Source: Curvibacter microcysteis
GTDB lineage: Bacteria; Pseudomonadota; Gammaproteobacteria; Burkholderiales; Burkholderiaceae_C
Reading direction: 5' to 3'
Length of the DNA stretch: 50,970 bases
NCBI RefSeq assembly: GCF_028649455.1
Contig: NZ_JAQSIO010000014.1
Span: 1-50,970, forward strand
In this document: one piece after another, positions 35,948 to 44,453 of the stretch
Position numbering within the stretch: the first letter of the stretch is position 1
How the letters are laid out: each line of letters opens with the position of its first letter
Made by a program: the position numbers and the translations under genes
Notes under the pieces: generated by a model
The model's input: only the letters and a program-made list of their open reading frames with translations
Databases searched by the model: none
What the model was told of the DNA's origin: nothing

Positions 35948-37342
35948 TCACCCCACGTCGGTGGCCTGGCCCAGGGTCTCGATGCGCAGCCGCGTCCAGG
36001 CCCCCGCCGACACGGGGCTGGCCCCCAAATCCGCTTGCAAGGCGCGCCAGGCCGACTCAGGCGCCGCCGCACTGAGCAGGACCCAGGCCGGCGCCTGCCC
36101 GGGCACCTGGTGCGGCTGCAGGCTGCGCACCGGAATCCCCTGCGCGGCCAGGCGCTCACTGAGCAGCGCCAGGCCCGCCTGCGCGTCCTGCACCGGCCAG
36201 CGCACATAACAAGCGGCCGAGGACTCGGCCAGGGGCTGGACCGGCAGCGCACGCAAGGCCTGAGCATGAAAGGCCTGGTGCGGTACGCGCAGCGCCGCCG
36301 CCGGGCCCACGGGCTGGCGTGCCAGGTCCACCAGGTCGGCAATCACGGCCGCGCCCGTGGGCTCGCCGCCGGCACCGGCCCCGCAAAACAAGGACTGGCC
36401 CGAGGCATCGCCGTGCACCAGGATGCCGTTCATGGCGCCTTCCACGCTGGCCAGCGGGTGGCGCCGCGGCAGCAGCACCGGCTGCACGCGCAGGGACACG
36501 GGCGAGGCCTCGTCCGTCCCCAGGCGTTGCGCCACGCCCAGCAGCTTGATGCGGTAGCCCAGGGCCTCGGCCAGGCCGACGTCTTGTGCCTGCAGGTCGC
36601 GGATGCCCTGCACCGTGATCTGGTCGAACTGCAGCGGCGTGCCAAAGGCCAGCGCCGACAACAAGGACAGCTTGTGCGCCGCGTCGATGCCATCCACATC
36701 AAAACTCGGATCGGCTTCGGCGTAGCCCAGGCGCTGGGCCTCTTGCAGCACCGCGTCAAAGCCCAAGCCCTTGTCGCGCATCTCGGACAGGATGAAATTG
36801 CTGGTGCCATTGATGATGCCGGCCACCCAGTCAATGCGGTTGGCGCTCAGGCTCTCGCGCAAGGCCTTGATGATCGGGATGCTGACCGCCACCGCGCCCT
36901 CAAAGGCCACGCTCACGCCGCGCGCAGCGGCGGCGGCAAACAGCTCGTCGCCGTGCTGCGCCAGCAGGGCCTTGTTGGCGGTCACCACCGACTTGCCCTG
37001 GGCGATGGCCTGCAGCACCCAATCGCGGGCCAGGGTGGTGCCGCCCACGGCTTCAACCACCACGTCGATGTCGGGGTCCCGCAGCAAGGCCTCGACCTCG
37101 ACCAGGCGCACCTGCGGCGCCAACAAAGCAGCAGCGCGCTGGCGGTCGCGCACGGCCACCTGAGTGATGACGATGGGCCGCCCCGCCCGCGCCGCGATGG
37201 CGGCCTGGTTGCGCAACAACACGCGGTAGGTGCCCAGGCCCACATGGCCCAGGCCGATGAGGCCCACGCGCAAGGCGCGGACCGGCGACTTCAGACCCGA
37301 GGCGGGCGCATAAAGACTTTCAGGATCTTGGTACACAAACAT
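35948..37342 (-). CDS. hom: Homoserine dehydrogenase
   Basis: 464 residues. It reduces aspartate semialdehyde to homoserine, the branch point to Thr, Ile and Met. The NAD(P)-binding motif GLIGLGHVGLGTY is near 26-38, the substrate domain has VVTANKALLA near 117-126 with the catalytic Lys, and AGIINGTSNFILSEM near 170 and EAQRLGYAEADPSFDVDG are highly conserved. The C-terminal 90 residues occupy the ACT position but are divergent. The N-terminus has about 25 extra residues. ATG at 37342 touches GGAG directly, so the GTG two codons on (37336) may be the real start. An attenuator precedes it. No thrC is adjacent, unlike the usual hom-thrC pair, so this may be a second copy. Confidence 0.93.
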   Translation of the reverse strand: MFVYQDPESLYAPASGLKSPVRALRVGLIGLGHVGLGTYRVLLRNQAAIAARAGRPIVITQVAVRDRQRAAALLAPQVRLVEVEALLRDPDIDVVVEAVGGTTLARDWVLQAIAQGKSVVTANKALLAQHGDELFAAAAARGVSVAFEGAVAVSIPIIKALRESLSANRIDWVAGIINGTSNFILSEMRDKGLGFDAVLQEAQRLGYAEADPSFDVDGIDAAHKLSLLSALAFGTPLQFDQITVQGIRDLQAQDVGLAEALGYRIKLLGVAQRLGTDEASPVSLRVQPVLLPRRHPLASVEGAMNGILVHGDASGQSLFCGAGAGGEPTGAAVIADLVDLARQPVGPAAALRVPHQAFHAQALRALPVQPLAESSAACYVRWPVQDAQAGLALLSERLAAQGIPVRSLQPHQVPGQAPAWVLLSAAAPESAWRALQADLGASPVSAGAWTRLRIETLGQATDVG

Positions 37343-37350
37343 CTCCGAAC

Positions 37351-37380
37351 AAAAAGAAAACCCAGCTGCCTGGCTGGGTT
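37351..37380 (-). terminator. Attenuator terminator just before hom
   Basis: Stem AACCCAGC/GCTGGGTT (37359-37380), 6-base loop, followed on the minus strand by TTCTTTTT. It ends only eight bases before the hom ATG, so it cannot terminate an upstream gene and is best read as a regulated attenuator. Confidence 0.85.
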
Positions 37381-37397
37381 CGTTCGGGGACAAGACA

Positions 37398-37441
37398 CCA
37401 GGGGCAGCCGTGACGGCCACCCCAACGCTGCTAGGGGGCCG
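37398..37441 (-). promoter_or_regulatory. Competing hairpins of the hom attenuator
   Basis: Three mutually exclusive pairings are visible in the minus-strand RNA. Segment 37434-37441 (end of the leader ORF) can pair with 37414-37423. That segment can instead form a 10-bp hairpin with 37401-37410 (loop UCA, two GU pairs). Segment 37398-37408 can pair with 37365-37373, opening the terminator. Folded by eye. Confidence 0.6.
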
Positions 37442-37481
37442 CGGTGGTCATGGTGCAAATAATCATGGTGCTGACGTTCAT
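37431..37481 (-). CDS. Threonine/isoleucine/methionine-rich leader peptide of hom
   Basis: A 16-codon ORF, MNVSTMIICTMTTAAP, ending TAG. It carries four Thr codons (all ACC), two adjacent Ile (ATT) and two internal Met codons within nine residues, the end products of the homoserine pathway, plus one Cys. It lies 50 bases before a terminator hairpin and 89 bases before hom, the layout of ThrL-type attenuators. The Shine-Dalgarno is weak, and the frame stays open further upstream, so the start is uncertain. Function as a stalling sensor is inferred. Confidence 0.65.
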   Translation of the reverse strand: MNVSTMIICTMTTAAP

Positions 37482-37587
37482 GCCGTCCAGGCTCGCCGCC
37501 CCGCCCCGTGCGGACACGGCAACGCCAGCGCGCGACCACAGGGCGCAGCGCAAGGACGAGGGAGATTTCTGGAACGACATGCGCCAC

Positions 37588-37593
37588 AGTCTA
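37588..37593 (-). promoter_or_regulatory. Possible -10 element of the hom leader transcript
   Basis: TAGACT on the minus strand, with four of six consensus bases, lies in the only gap between cobQ and the leader ORF. No good -35 is seen. It would give a leader of about 240 bases. Confidence 0.25.
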
Positions 37594-37627
37594 CAAGAAA
37601 ACACCCAGCCCTCGGCAGACCGCGGCC

Positions 37628-39136
37628 TCAGCGCGGCGCGCGCGCGGCAGCCCGGGCCGCGGCACGCCAAGCCGGATCGAAGTGCTGGTCAATGCCCTGC
37701 CCCAGGCCCTGGAAGACCTGCTCCAGGGTGCGCGCCTGGGCGCCAAACAAGGCCTGCAACACCTGAGCGTCCTCGAACAAACCATGCAGGTACAGGCCCA
37801 GCACGTTGCCGGCCGCGTTCTGCCAAGCCAGGCCCGGGAGCAGCTCAAGGGCCACGTCCCCCGCGGCCGCCATGGCGGGGTGTTGGGCGGTTTGGCCATG
37901 GTGGATTTCATAGCCTTGCACCGGGCAGCCCGCCAGGGCCGACCAGGCGCCCTGCACCGCGCCAAACGTGCTGCGCGCGCGGCGCACGGTTTTGTCGGGC
38001 GCAAAAGCCGTGACCAGGGGCAGCAGTCCCAGGCCGGGTGCATTGCCGTCGATGCCGTGGGTGTCGACCAAGGCTTCGCCCAGCATCTGCAGGCCGCCGC
38101 ACACGCCGAGCACGCGCCCGCCACGGGCCGCATGCTCAGCCACTGCCTGGTCCAGGCCCTGGGCGCGCAGCCAAGCCAGGTCGGCGGCGGTGGCCTTGCT
38201 GCCGGGCAGGATGATCCAGTCCGCGCCCTGCAACTCGGCCGGGGTGCGGGCCCATTGCAGGCGCACACCGGGCACGTTCTTGAGCGGTTGAAACTCGTCC
38301 AGGTTGCTGATGCGGGGGTAGGCCAGCACCGCAATGCGGGTGTGGACCGCCCCGGCGGCCCCTCGGCTGCGGTCGTCAAACACGCCGTCCTCCTCCGGCA
38401 GGCCGTGCTCCCACAGCATGGGGATGACGGCCACCGTGGGCACGCCGGTCAGCGCTTGCAGCATCTCAGGCGCCGGGGCCAGCAAGCTGGCGTCGCCCCG
38501 GAACTTGTTGAGCACAAAGCCTTTGATCAAGGCGCGCTCGTCCTCGGGCAGCAGCGCCCAGGTGCCGTACAGGTGGGCGAAGGCCCCGCCGCGGTCGATG
38601 TCGCTGACCAACAGGCAGTCAGCCTGGGCGTGGCGCGCCACGCGCATGTTGACGATGTCGCTGGCGTGCAGGTTGATCTCGGCCGGGGAACCCGCGCCTT
38701 CGATGACCACCACGTCGTAGTCAGCACGCAAGTCGTCCAGGGCCTGCGCAATGGCGGGCCAGACGTGCTCGCTGCGGCCGCGCCAGGGCATCTCGGTCAG
38801 GGCCTGGCTGACCTGGCCCAGCAGCACCACCTGGCTGCGCGTGTCGGCCTCGGGCTTGAGCAGCAAGGGGTTCATGCGCACTTCGGGCTCGGCCCGGGCG
38901 GCCAGGGCCTGGAAGTACTGGGCGCTGCCCACCTCGCCCTCGCCGCCCTGCTGGCCCGCCACCACGCGGGCGTTGTTGCTCATGTTCTGCGCCTTGAAGG
39001 GCGCGACCTTGAAGCCCTGGTCGCTGTACCAGCGGCACAGCGCCGTGGTGAGCCAGCTTTTGCCAGCACCGCTGGTGGTGCCCAGCACCATCACGCAGTG
39101 CGCGGGGCCAGAGGTGATTCGTTGGGGAGCAGTCAT
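37628..39136 (-). CDS. cobQ: Cobyric acid synthase
   Basis: 502 residues. It amidates four side chains of adenosylcobyrinate a,c-diamide using glutamine and ATP. The N-terminal ATPase part has VLGTTSGAGKSWLTTALCRW near 18-36 and FKAQNMSNNARV near 48. The glutamine amidotransferase part (from about 260) carries the nucleophile in GVCGGLQMLGEA near 343 and the His in LHGLFED near 451, so it is complete. The ATG overlaps the cobC stop as ATGA, and it is the last gene of the cobalamin operon. A longer in-frame reading upstream is the shadow of cobC and is rejected. Confidence 0.96.
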   Translation of the reverse strand: MTAPQRITSGPAHCVMVLGTTSGAGKSWLTTALCRWYSDQGFKVAPFKAQNMSNNARVVAGQQGGEGEVGSAQYFQALAARAEPEVRMNPLLLKPEADTRSQVVLLGQVSQALTEMPWRGRSEHVWPAIAQALDDLRADYDVVVIEGAGSPAEINLHASDIVNMRVARHAQADCLLVSDIDRGGAFAHLYGTWALLPEDERALIKGFVLNKFRGDASLLAPAPEMLQALTGVPTVAVIPMLWEHGLPEEDGVFDDRSRGAAGAVHTRIAVLAYPRISNLDEFQPLKNVPGVRLQWARTPAELQGADWIILPGSKATAADLAWLRAQGLDQAVAEHAARGGRVLGVCGGLQMLGEALVDTHGIDGNAPGLGLLPLVTAFAPDKTVRRARSTFGAVQGAWSALAGCPVQGYEIHHGQTAQHPAMAAAGDVALELLPGLAWQNAAGNVLGLYLHGLFEDAQVLQALFGAQARTLEQVFQGLGQGIDQHFDPAWRAAARAAARAPR

Positions 39137-40242
39137 GGGCTGGATTTTGAAGGATGGGGACCCGCCAGCACGGGCGGCGGCCCCTGCTGCAACAAAGCCT
39201 GCAAGGCGTCCTGAGACGCGGGCGGCAAGACGCCCAGGCGCCAGTGGCCTGGCAGGTCGAAGGAATGCGCATCGCGCAGCTTGACACCGGCCTGGCGCCA
39301 CACCGGCAAGGCGGGCGACCATTCGGGCGGCACGCGCACGCAAAAGAAGTTGGCCTGGCTGGGCCGCACGGTCCAACCCTGGTCGCGGAACAAGGCTTGT
39401 TGGCGGGCTTTCCATTGCCGCAGCGTGGCCCGGGACTCGACCAACCAGGCGGCGCTCTCTGGCTGGCACCAGGCCTGCAGCAGGGCCACGCCCTGGGCGC
39501 CCAAAGGCCAGGACGGACACAGCGCAGCCAGCGCCTGAGCGGCCTCCTCGGCGCCCTCTGGCGCCAACGCGTAGGCGCCACGCACCCCCGTCAGACCCAA
39601 GGCCTTGTTGGGTGAGAACAGCTGCCAGACGCGCTGCAAGCGCGCCTCGTCCCAGGCGCTGGGGCCGCTCAGACGCAGCGGGTGGTAGGCCCGGTCCAGC
39701 ACGGCGATGTCGCAGTCCTGGAACACACCGACGCCCACGCCCTGCCCCAGCGGGCTGCTGGGGTCACAGGCCCAGCGCAGGCGGGGTGCGGGCGGCCACA
39801 GGCTGGGCACGCCATCGGCGGCGGGATCCGCGCCGGGCGCGGGGTCGAGCCGGCCCGAGTCGGCATAGCGCTGCGTGGCCAGGCCCCAGGCCTGAGCCGC
39901 GTGGGCATAGTCGCCGTAAGCGTGGCGCGGCAGCTCAACCCGTTGCACGCCCTGGCGCGCCGCCCAGGCGGTGAGGCGGAAGATGAACTCGCTGGCGCTG
40001 CCCGCCAACACCACGCGGGCCCCATCCACCCCGTGGTGCTGGGCCAGCTGCGCGCGCAGCTGCTGGTACTGCGCGTCGGGGTAGCGCGTGACATCGGCGC
40101 GCTGCACGGCATGCCAGGCGCTGGGGCAAGGGCCGCAGGCATTGCTGTTGGTGGAGAAGTCGTGCTCGGGCACGCCGGCGGCGTCGGGGCCGCCGTGCTC
40201 ACGGCTCAGCCCTGGGACGATGGGCTTCCAATCCGCGATCAC
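39133..40242 (-). CDS. cobC: Threonine-phosphate decarboxylase (PLP aminotransferase fold)
   Basis: 369 residues (named CobC in Pseudomonas, CobD in Salmonella). It makes (R)-1-amino-2-propanol phosphate from threonine phosphate, the linker of the nucleotide loop. The class I/II aminotransferase pattern is visible: FSTNSNACGPCP near residue 27, RYPDAQYQQLR near 50, and the PLP lysine in FSPNKALGLTGVRGAYAL near 211. GTG at 40242 is chosen as the start: GGGAG is six bases upstream and it overlaps the cbiB stop as GTGA. The sequence is more divergent than other genes of the operon, so activity is likely but not certain. Confidence 0.88.
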   Translation of the reverse strand: MIADWKPIVPGLSREHGGPDAAGVPEHDFSTNSNACGPCPSAWHAVQRADVTRYPDAQYQQLRAQLAQHHGVDGARVVLAGSASEFIFRLTAWAARQGVQRVELPRHAYGDYAHAAQAWGLATQRYADSGRLDPAPGADPAADGVPSLWPPAPRLRWACDPSSPLGQGVGVGVFQDCDIAVLDRAYHPLRLSGPSAWDEARLQRVWQLFSPNKALGLTGVRGAYALAPEGAEEAAQALAALCPSWPLGAQGVALLQAWCQPESAAWLVESRATLRQWKARQQALFRDQGWTVRPSQANFFCVRVPPEWSPALPVWRQAGVKLRDAHSFDLPGHWRLGVLPPASQDALQALLQQGPPPVLAGPHPSKSSP

Positions 40243-41243
40243 CAAGGTCTCCCGGCGCCCAGCGCCATGCTCAGCAAGGCCCCTGCCAGCACGACGCGAC
40301 CGCACAAGGCGATCGCACGCGGTGTGTGGTGGGCTTCCGGTGCCGGCGCGCCGGGGTTGAGCGTGTAGACCCCTGGCTTGGCCAGGCGCACCGACAGGCG
40401 CAGGGCCAGCGCCGCCATGGGCCAACCGCTGTTGGGTGACGGGGTCTGGCGGGCCTGTGCCGGCAAGCCAGCCCACAGCCCAGGCCGGAGGCCGAGCAGC
40501 AGCAGCGCCGTGAAGCGCGCCGGCAGCCAGGACAGCACATCATCCGCGCGGGCCGCCCATTTGCCGGCCCAGGCCCAGTAGCGCCACTCACCCGAGGCAC
40601 TGCGCCGCCAGCCCGGGTAGCCCCACATGGCATCCGCGGTGTTGGCAAAGCGGTACAGGGCTGCCCCTGGGAGGCCCGCCACGGCAAACCAGAACAGGGG
40701 CGCCAGCACCGAGTCGTTGAGGTTTTCAGACAAGGACTCCAGTGCGCTCTCACGCACCTCGGTGGCGCTGAGCGCGCTGACGTCGCGGCTCACCAGCCAA
40801 GCCAGGCGGCTGCGCCCCGCCTCCAGAGACTGGGCCAGGGCGGCTTCCACCGCCTGCACCTCGCGGCGCAGCATGCGCCAGGCCAGCAGCGGCTTGAGCA
40901 GCAGGCCCAGGCCCAGCACTGCCGCCACCGGTCCCAGGTGGATCAGGGCTTGCTGCAACGGCCAGGCCAGGCCCACGGCGCAGGCCGCGCCGACAGCCCA
41001 CAGCACAGCCCCTGCGAGGCCACGCCACAGGTCGCGCCGGCCCTCGGGTGAAGGGCCCACGCCCTGCTGCGGCGCCAACCAACGCCCGGCCCTCCCCAGG
41101 TAATGCCCCATCCAGACCACGGGGTGCAGGCGTGGCGGTGGCTCGCCAAACAGCTGGTCGAGCAGCAGGGCCACGGGCACGGCCGCGGCCAGGTACAGCG
41201 GGGGGACAGGGGCGACCCACAGGTCCGGGCTGAACTCAAACAC
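40239..41243 (-). CDS. cbiB: Adenosylcobinamide-phosphate synthase, membrane protein
   Basis: 334 residues (CbiB/CobD). It attaches aminopropanol phosphate to cobyric acid at the inner membrane. Motifs: LLLDQLFGEPPPRLHPVVWMG near 18-38, LVSRDVSALSATEVRESALES near 165-185, LNDSVLAPLFWFAVAG near 190, and YRFANTADAMWGY near 212, all standard. Four to five hydrophobic helices. The start is GTG at 41243, overlapping the end of bluB by eight bases; no ATG is available. It is directly followed by cobC with GTGA overlap, as expected since both work on the aminopropanol arm. Confidence 0.94.
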   Translation of the reverse strand: MFEFSPDLWVAPVPPLYLAAAVPVALLLDQLFGEPPPRLHPVVWMGHYLGRAGRWLAPQQGVGPSPEGRRDLWRGLAGAVLWAVGAACAVGLAWPLQQALIHLGPVAAVLGLGLLLKPLLAWRMLRREVQAVEAALAQSLEAGRSRLAWLVSRDVSALSATEVRESALESLSENLNDSVLAPLFWFAVAGLPGAALYRFANTADAMWGYPGWRRSASGEWRYWAWAGKWAARADDVLSWLPARFTALLLLGLRPGLWAGLPAQARQTPSPNSGWPMAALALRLSVRLAKPGVYTLNPGAPAPEAHHTPRAIALCGRVVLAGALLSMALGAGRPW

Positions 41244-42000
41244 CGCCAGACCCCCAGGCGCTGGCGGGGGTTGGCGAAGCCGCAGCACCTGAATCCTCCG
41301 CAGCGAACAAGGACGACGCCTGGCCCCAGCGCTGGTCGAACACCAGCTCGTGCAAGGGCTGGCGCTGCGCCCAGCGCTGCTGCTGCAGCATGGGCTGCTC
41401 ATAAAAACCGGGCACGGGGCCCAGGCACAGCAGGGCAATCACCTCCGCGCCGTCAGGCAAGGCCAGTTCGCGCGCCACGGCGGCCGGGTCGAAGATCGAC
41501 ACCCAGCCCAGCCCCAAGCCCTCGGCGCGCGCGGCCAGCCACAGGTTCTGGATGGCGCAACTGGCCGAAGCCAGGTCCATTTGCGGCAGGGTACGGCGGC
41601 CAAAGACATGGCGCTCGCGCCCGTCGCACAAGGCCACGGCCAGCAGCTCGGCCGCCTCCAGCACGCCCTGCACCTTCAGGCGCATGAACTCGTCCTGGCG
41701 CTGCCCCAGGGCCTCGGCCGTGAGCACGCGCTCGGCCTCGACCAGACCGTGCAAGCGTTGGCGGGTGGCTCCGTCAGTGATGCGAACAAAGCGCCAGGGC
41801 TGCATGAAGCCCACGCTGGGCGCGGCGTGCGCCGCCTGCAGCAGGCGGCGCAGCACCGCCGGCGCCACTGTGCCACCACTGAAGTGGCGCATGTCACGGC
41901 GCTGCGCCATGGCGCGGTAGACCGCGGCGCGATCGGCCTCGGTGAATGGGGCGGCGCTCACCAGGTCGCCGTGCTCGGACGCGGAGTTGGGTGGGCTCAA
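41236..42000 (-). CDS. bluB: 5,6-dimethylbenzimidazole synthase
   Basis: 254 residues. BluB is a nitroreductase-fold enzyme that breaks reduced FMN with oxygen to give dimethylbenzimidazole, the lower ligand of B12. Signs: RRDMRHFSGGTVAPAVLRRLL near 35-55, AAPSVGFMQPWRFVRI near 60, and ASCAIQNLWLAARAEGLGLGWVSIFDP near 145-170. Start uncertain: TTG at 42000, five bases after the cobO stop, is used, but a GTG 13 codons later would also fit. Its presence means the strain makes its own lower ligand aerobically and pairs with the distant cobT. Confidence 0.92.
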   Translation of the reverse strand: MSPPNSASEHGDLVSAAPFTEADRAAVYRAMAQRRDMRHFSGGTVAPAVLRRLLQAAHAAPSVGFMQPWRFVRITDGATRQRLHGLVEAERVLTAEALGQRQDEFMRLKVQGVLEAAELLAVALCDGRERHVFGRRTLPQMDLASASCAIQNLWLAARAEGLGLGWVSIFDPAAVARELALPDGAEVIALLCLGPVPGFYEQPMLQQQRWAQRQPLHELVFDQRWGQASSLFAAEDSGAAASPTPASAWGSGGV

Positions 42001-42005
42001 GCGGC

Positions 42006-42575
42006 TCAGTCCTCGATGCCGCGCTGCGCGGGGATGCCGGCGCGGAAGGCGTGCTTGATGAGGGTCATCTCGGTCACGGTGTCGGCGATGGCGATCAACT
42101 CCTCGGGACAGCGCCGGCCGGTCAGGGCGACGTGCACATGGCGGGGCCGGTCACGCAAGGTCTGCAGCACCTCGTCCAGGGGCAGCCAGCCGTAGATCAA
42201 CGGGTAGGTGATTTCGTCGAGCACGACCAGGAAGTGCTCACCCGCCAGGATCAGGTCCCGCGCGCGCTGCCAGCCGTCGCGGGCCAGCTGGGCGGAGTGC
42301 TCCAGGTCCTTGCTCTTCCAGCTGAAGCCGTCGCCCAGGCCCTCGACCGGCACACCCAGTTGCTCGAAGATGCGGTGCTCGCCAAAACGGGCGCTGGGCA
42401 CTTTCATGAACTGGTAGATGTGCACGGCCTTGCCGCGTCCATGGGCGCGCAGGGCCAGGCCAAAGGCGGCCGTGCTTTTGCCCTTGCCGTCGCCGGTGTT
42501 GATGATGATCAGGCCACGGCGTTCGCCCTCGGCTTTGTCATAGGGCTTCTCGGTGGGCGGGGTTTCAATCTGCAT
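42006..42575 (-). CDS. cobO: Cob(I)yrinic acid a,c-diamide adenosyltransferase
   Basis: 189 residues (CobO/BtuR). It transfers the adenosyl group from ATP to the cobalt. Walker A GDGKGKST near 27-34, [15 protein letters not shown] near 43-57, [15 protein letters not shown] near 115, and [14 protein letters not shown] near 147 are diagnostic. The ATG at 42575 overlaps the end of btuD by 11 bases; a TTG eight codons upstream is a weaker alternative. It lies between uptake genes and the late biosynthetic genes, so imported corrinoids can be adenosylated at once. Confidence 0.95.
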   Translation of the reverse strand: MQIETPPTEKPYDKAEGERRGLIIINTGDGKGKSTAAFGLALRAHGRGKAVHIYQFMKVPSARFGEHRIFEQLGVPVEGLGDGFSWKSKDLEHSAQLARDGWQRARDLILAGEHFLVVLDEITYPLIYGWLPLDEVLQTLRDRPRHVHVALTGRRCPEELIAIADTVTEMTLIKHAFRAGIPAQRGIED

Positions 42576-43389
42576 GGGGGTCTCGGAGGTGGGATTCAAA
42601 AGGCGTCAGCACGGGCAAAGCCACCCACTGGCCCTGCAGGGCGTGGATGGCCAGGCGGTGGTCGAACACGCGTTCCAGGCAACGCTGGGTCTCGGGCTGG
42701 GCCGCAGCACCGTGGTGCAAGACTCGGCCGGCGGCCATGACCACCACGTCGTCGGCCTGCAAGGCCATGCTGACCTCGTGCAGGACGCTGATCACGGTGT
42801 GGCCCAGGCGCACCAGGGTGCGCACGGTGGTCAGCCAGTCGGCCTGGTGCGGTGGGTCGAGGTTGGCCAGGGGCTCGTCCATCAGCAGCACCGGCGCCTG
42901 CACGGCCAGGGCACGGGCCAGCAACACGCGCTGGCGCTCCCCCCCCGACAGTTGCCCCAGGCTGCGGTGGCGCCAATCCCAGGCCTGGGTGCAGCGCAAG
43001 GCCTGCTCCACCGCCGCGTGGTCGCGGGCGTCGGGGGCGGCCAACCAGCCACGGTGCGGCAGGCGACCGAGCATGGCCACGTCCCACACCAGCAAGTCGT
43101 CGGCCGCGTGTTCACTCTGGCCCAGCCAGGCCAGGCGCTGGCCGCGCTCACGCGCGGGCCAGTCGGCCAGGCGCCGGCCTTGCAGCTCGACCGTGCCCTG
43201 GTGCGGCAACAGGTCGGCCAACGCGCGCAGCAAGGTGGATTTGCCCGCGCCATTGGGGCCGACGATGCTGGTCCAGCGCCCCGCCGGCAAAGCGAGGTCG
43301 ATGCCATGCAGCACCGGCCGGCCGCCCAAGTCGGCGTTCAGCCCGCGCGCCTGCAGCGCCAGTGTGGTGGTGGGAGGCCAGCGGTTCAT
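42565..43389 (-). CDS. btuD: Vitamin B12 ABC transporter ATPase
   Basis: 274 residues. FecE/BtuD-type ATPase of the inner-membrane B12 importer. Walker [16 protein letters not shown] near 42-56, the signature [16 protein letters not shown] near 147-162, Walker [13 protein letters not shown] near 168-179, and the switch His in [11 protein letters not shown] near 201. Its ATG overlaps the stop of btuC as ATGA. With btuF and btuC directly upstream and cob genes on both sides, cobalamin specificity is well supported, though the ATPase alone cannot be told from iron-siderophore types. Confidence 0.94.
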   Translation of the reverse strand: MNRWPPTTTLALQARGLNADLGGRPVLHGIDLALPAGRWTSIVGPNGAGKSTLLRALADLLPHQGTVELQGRRLADWPARERGQRLAWLGQSEHAADDLLVWDVAMLGRLPHRGWLAAPDARDHAAVEQALRCTQAWDWRHRSLGQLSGGERQRVLLARALAVQAPVLLMDEPLANLDPPHQADWLTTVRTLVRLGHTVISVLHEVSMALQADDVVVMAAGRVLHHGAAAQPETQRCLERVFDHRLAIHALQGQWVALPVLTPFESHLRDPHAD

Positions 43390-44453
43390 GCTCGCCCTCC
43401 CAGGCCGCCGCGGCGGTGCATCAGCCACAGCAGGTAGCTGCCGCCCAGCACGGCCGTCAGCACGCCCACGGGCAGCTCTTGCGGCGCGGTGCACCAACGG
43501 GCCAACACATCGGCCACCAACAGCAGGCAGCCGCCAGCCAGACTGGCCAAGACCAGCTGCCAGGCGTGGCCCGCCTTGACCAGGCCCCGCACCAAGTGCG
43601 GTGCGGCCAGGCCGACAAAGGCGATCAGACCGGTCTGCGCCACGGCGGTGCCCGTGGCCAGCGCCAGCACGCCCACCAGCAGCACGCGCAAAGCGCCCAG
43701 GGGCAGGCCCAGGCTCAGGGCCGTGGCCTCGCCCAGCGACAGGCCATCGAGCACCCGCGAAGCGCCCAAAGCGGCCAGGCCGCAGACGCCCCAGACCGAG
43801 CTCATCAGCAGCACCGAGGTCCAGCCCACAAAGCCGGTGTTGCCCAGCATGAAGGCCTGCATGGGCTGCATGATGTCGGGCACGCGAAGCAAGAGCAGCG
43901 AGGTCATGGCGCCCAGCACCACGCCCACGATCACCCCGGCCAGCAGCAGGCGCAGGGTTTGCTGCACGCCACGGGCCAGCAGCAAGGTCAGGCCCACCGC
44001 CAGCACCGCGCCCACAAAGGCCGCGCCGGTCAGGCCCAGCCGCGTCAGCCAGTCGGGGGACATCAGCATGGACGCTGGCTTGAGGCCCAACAGCACCAGG
44101 GCGGTGGCCACGCCCAGCGAGGCGCCCGAGGCACTGCCCAGCAAATACGGGTCGGCCAAGGGGTTGCGAAACAGGCCTTGCGCCACGGCGCCGGCCAGGC
44201 CCAGCAAGGCGCCCGCGGCCAGCGCGCCCAGGGTGCGCGGCAGGCGGATGTCGAGCACGATCTGGCCCGCCAAGGGGTCGTTGAGCAGCTCGCTGAGTGG
44301 GCTCAGGCCGGTGCTGCCCACGCACAGGCCCAAAACCAACAACACCCCGGCCAGCGCCAGCAAGCCCAAGAGCAAAGACAGCGGGTGCAGGCCCGCGCGC
44401 GTCCAGGCCGCAGGGACGGAGGACGGGGGCACAGGCCAGCTGGGCGCGCTCAC
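43386..44453 (-). CDS. btuC: Vitamin B12 ABC transporter permease
   Basis: 355 residues with about ten membrane helices, FecCD/BtuC family. Typical segments: DIRLPRTLGALAAGALLGLAG near 70-90, GLFRNPLADPYLLGSASGASLG near 93-115, ATGTAVAQTGLIAFVGLAAPHLVR near 270-293, and the final VLTAVLGGSYLLWLMHRRG. The start is GTG at 44453, overlapping the btuF stop as GTGA. It forms the channel of the importer with btuD. Confidence 0.94.
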   Translation of the reverse strand: MSAPSWPVPPSSVPAAWTRAGLHPLSLLLGLLALAGVLLVLGLCVGSTGLSPLSELLNDPLAGQIVLDIRLPRTLGALAAGALLGLAGAVAQGLFRNPLADPYLLGSASGASLGVATALVLLGLKPASMLMSPDWLTRLGLTGAAFVGAVLAVGLTLLLARGVQQTLRLLLAGVIVGVVLGAMTSLLLLRVPDIMQPMQAFMLGNTGFVGWTSVLLMSSVWGVCGLAALGASRVLDGLSLGEATALSLGLPLGALRVLLVGVLALATGTAVAQTGLIAFVGLAAPHLVRGLVKAGHAWQLVLASLAGGCLLLVADVLARWCTAPQELPVGVLTAVLGGSYLLWLMHRRGGLGGRA

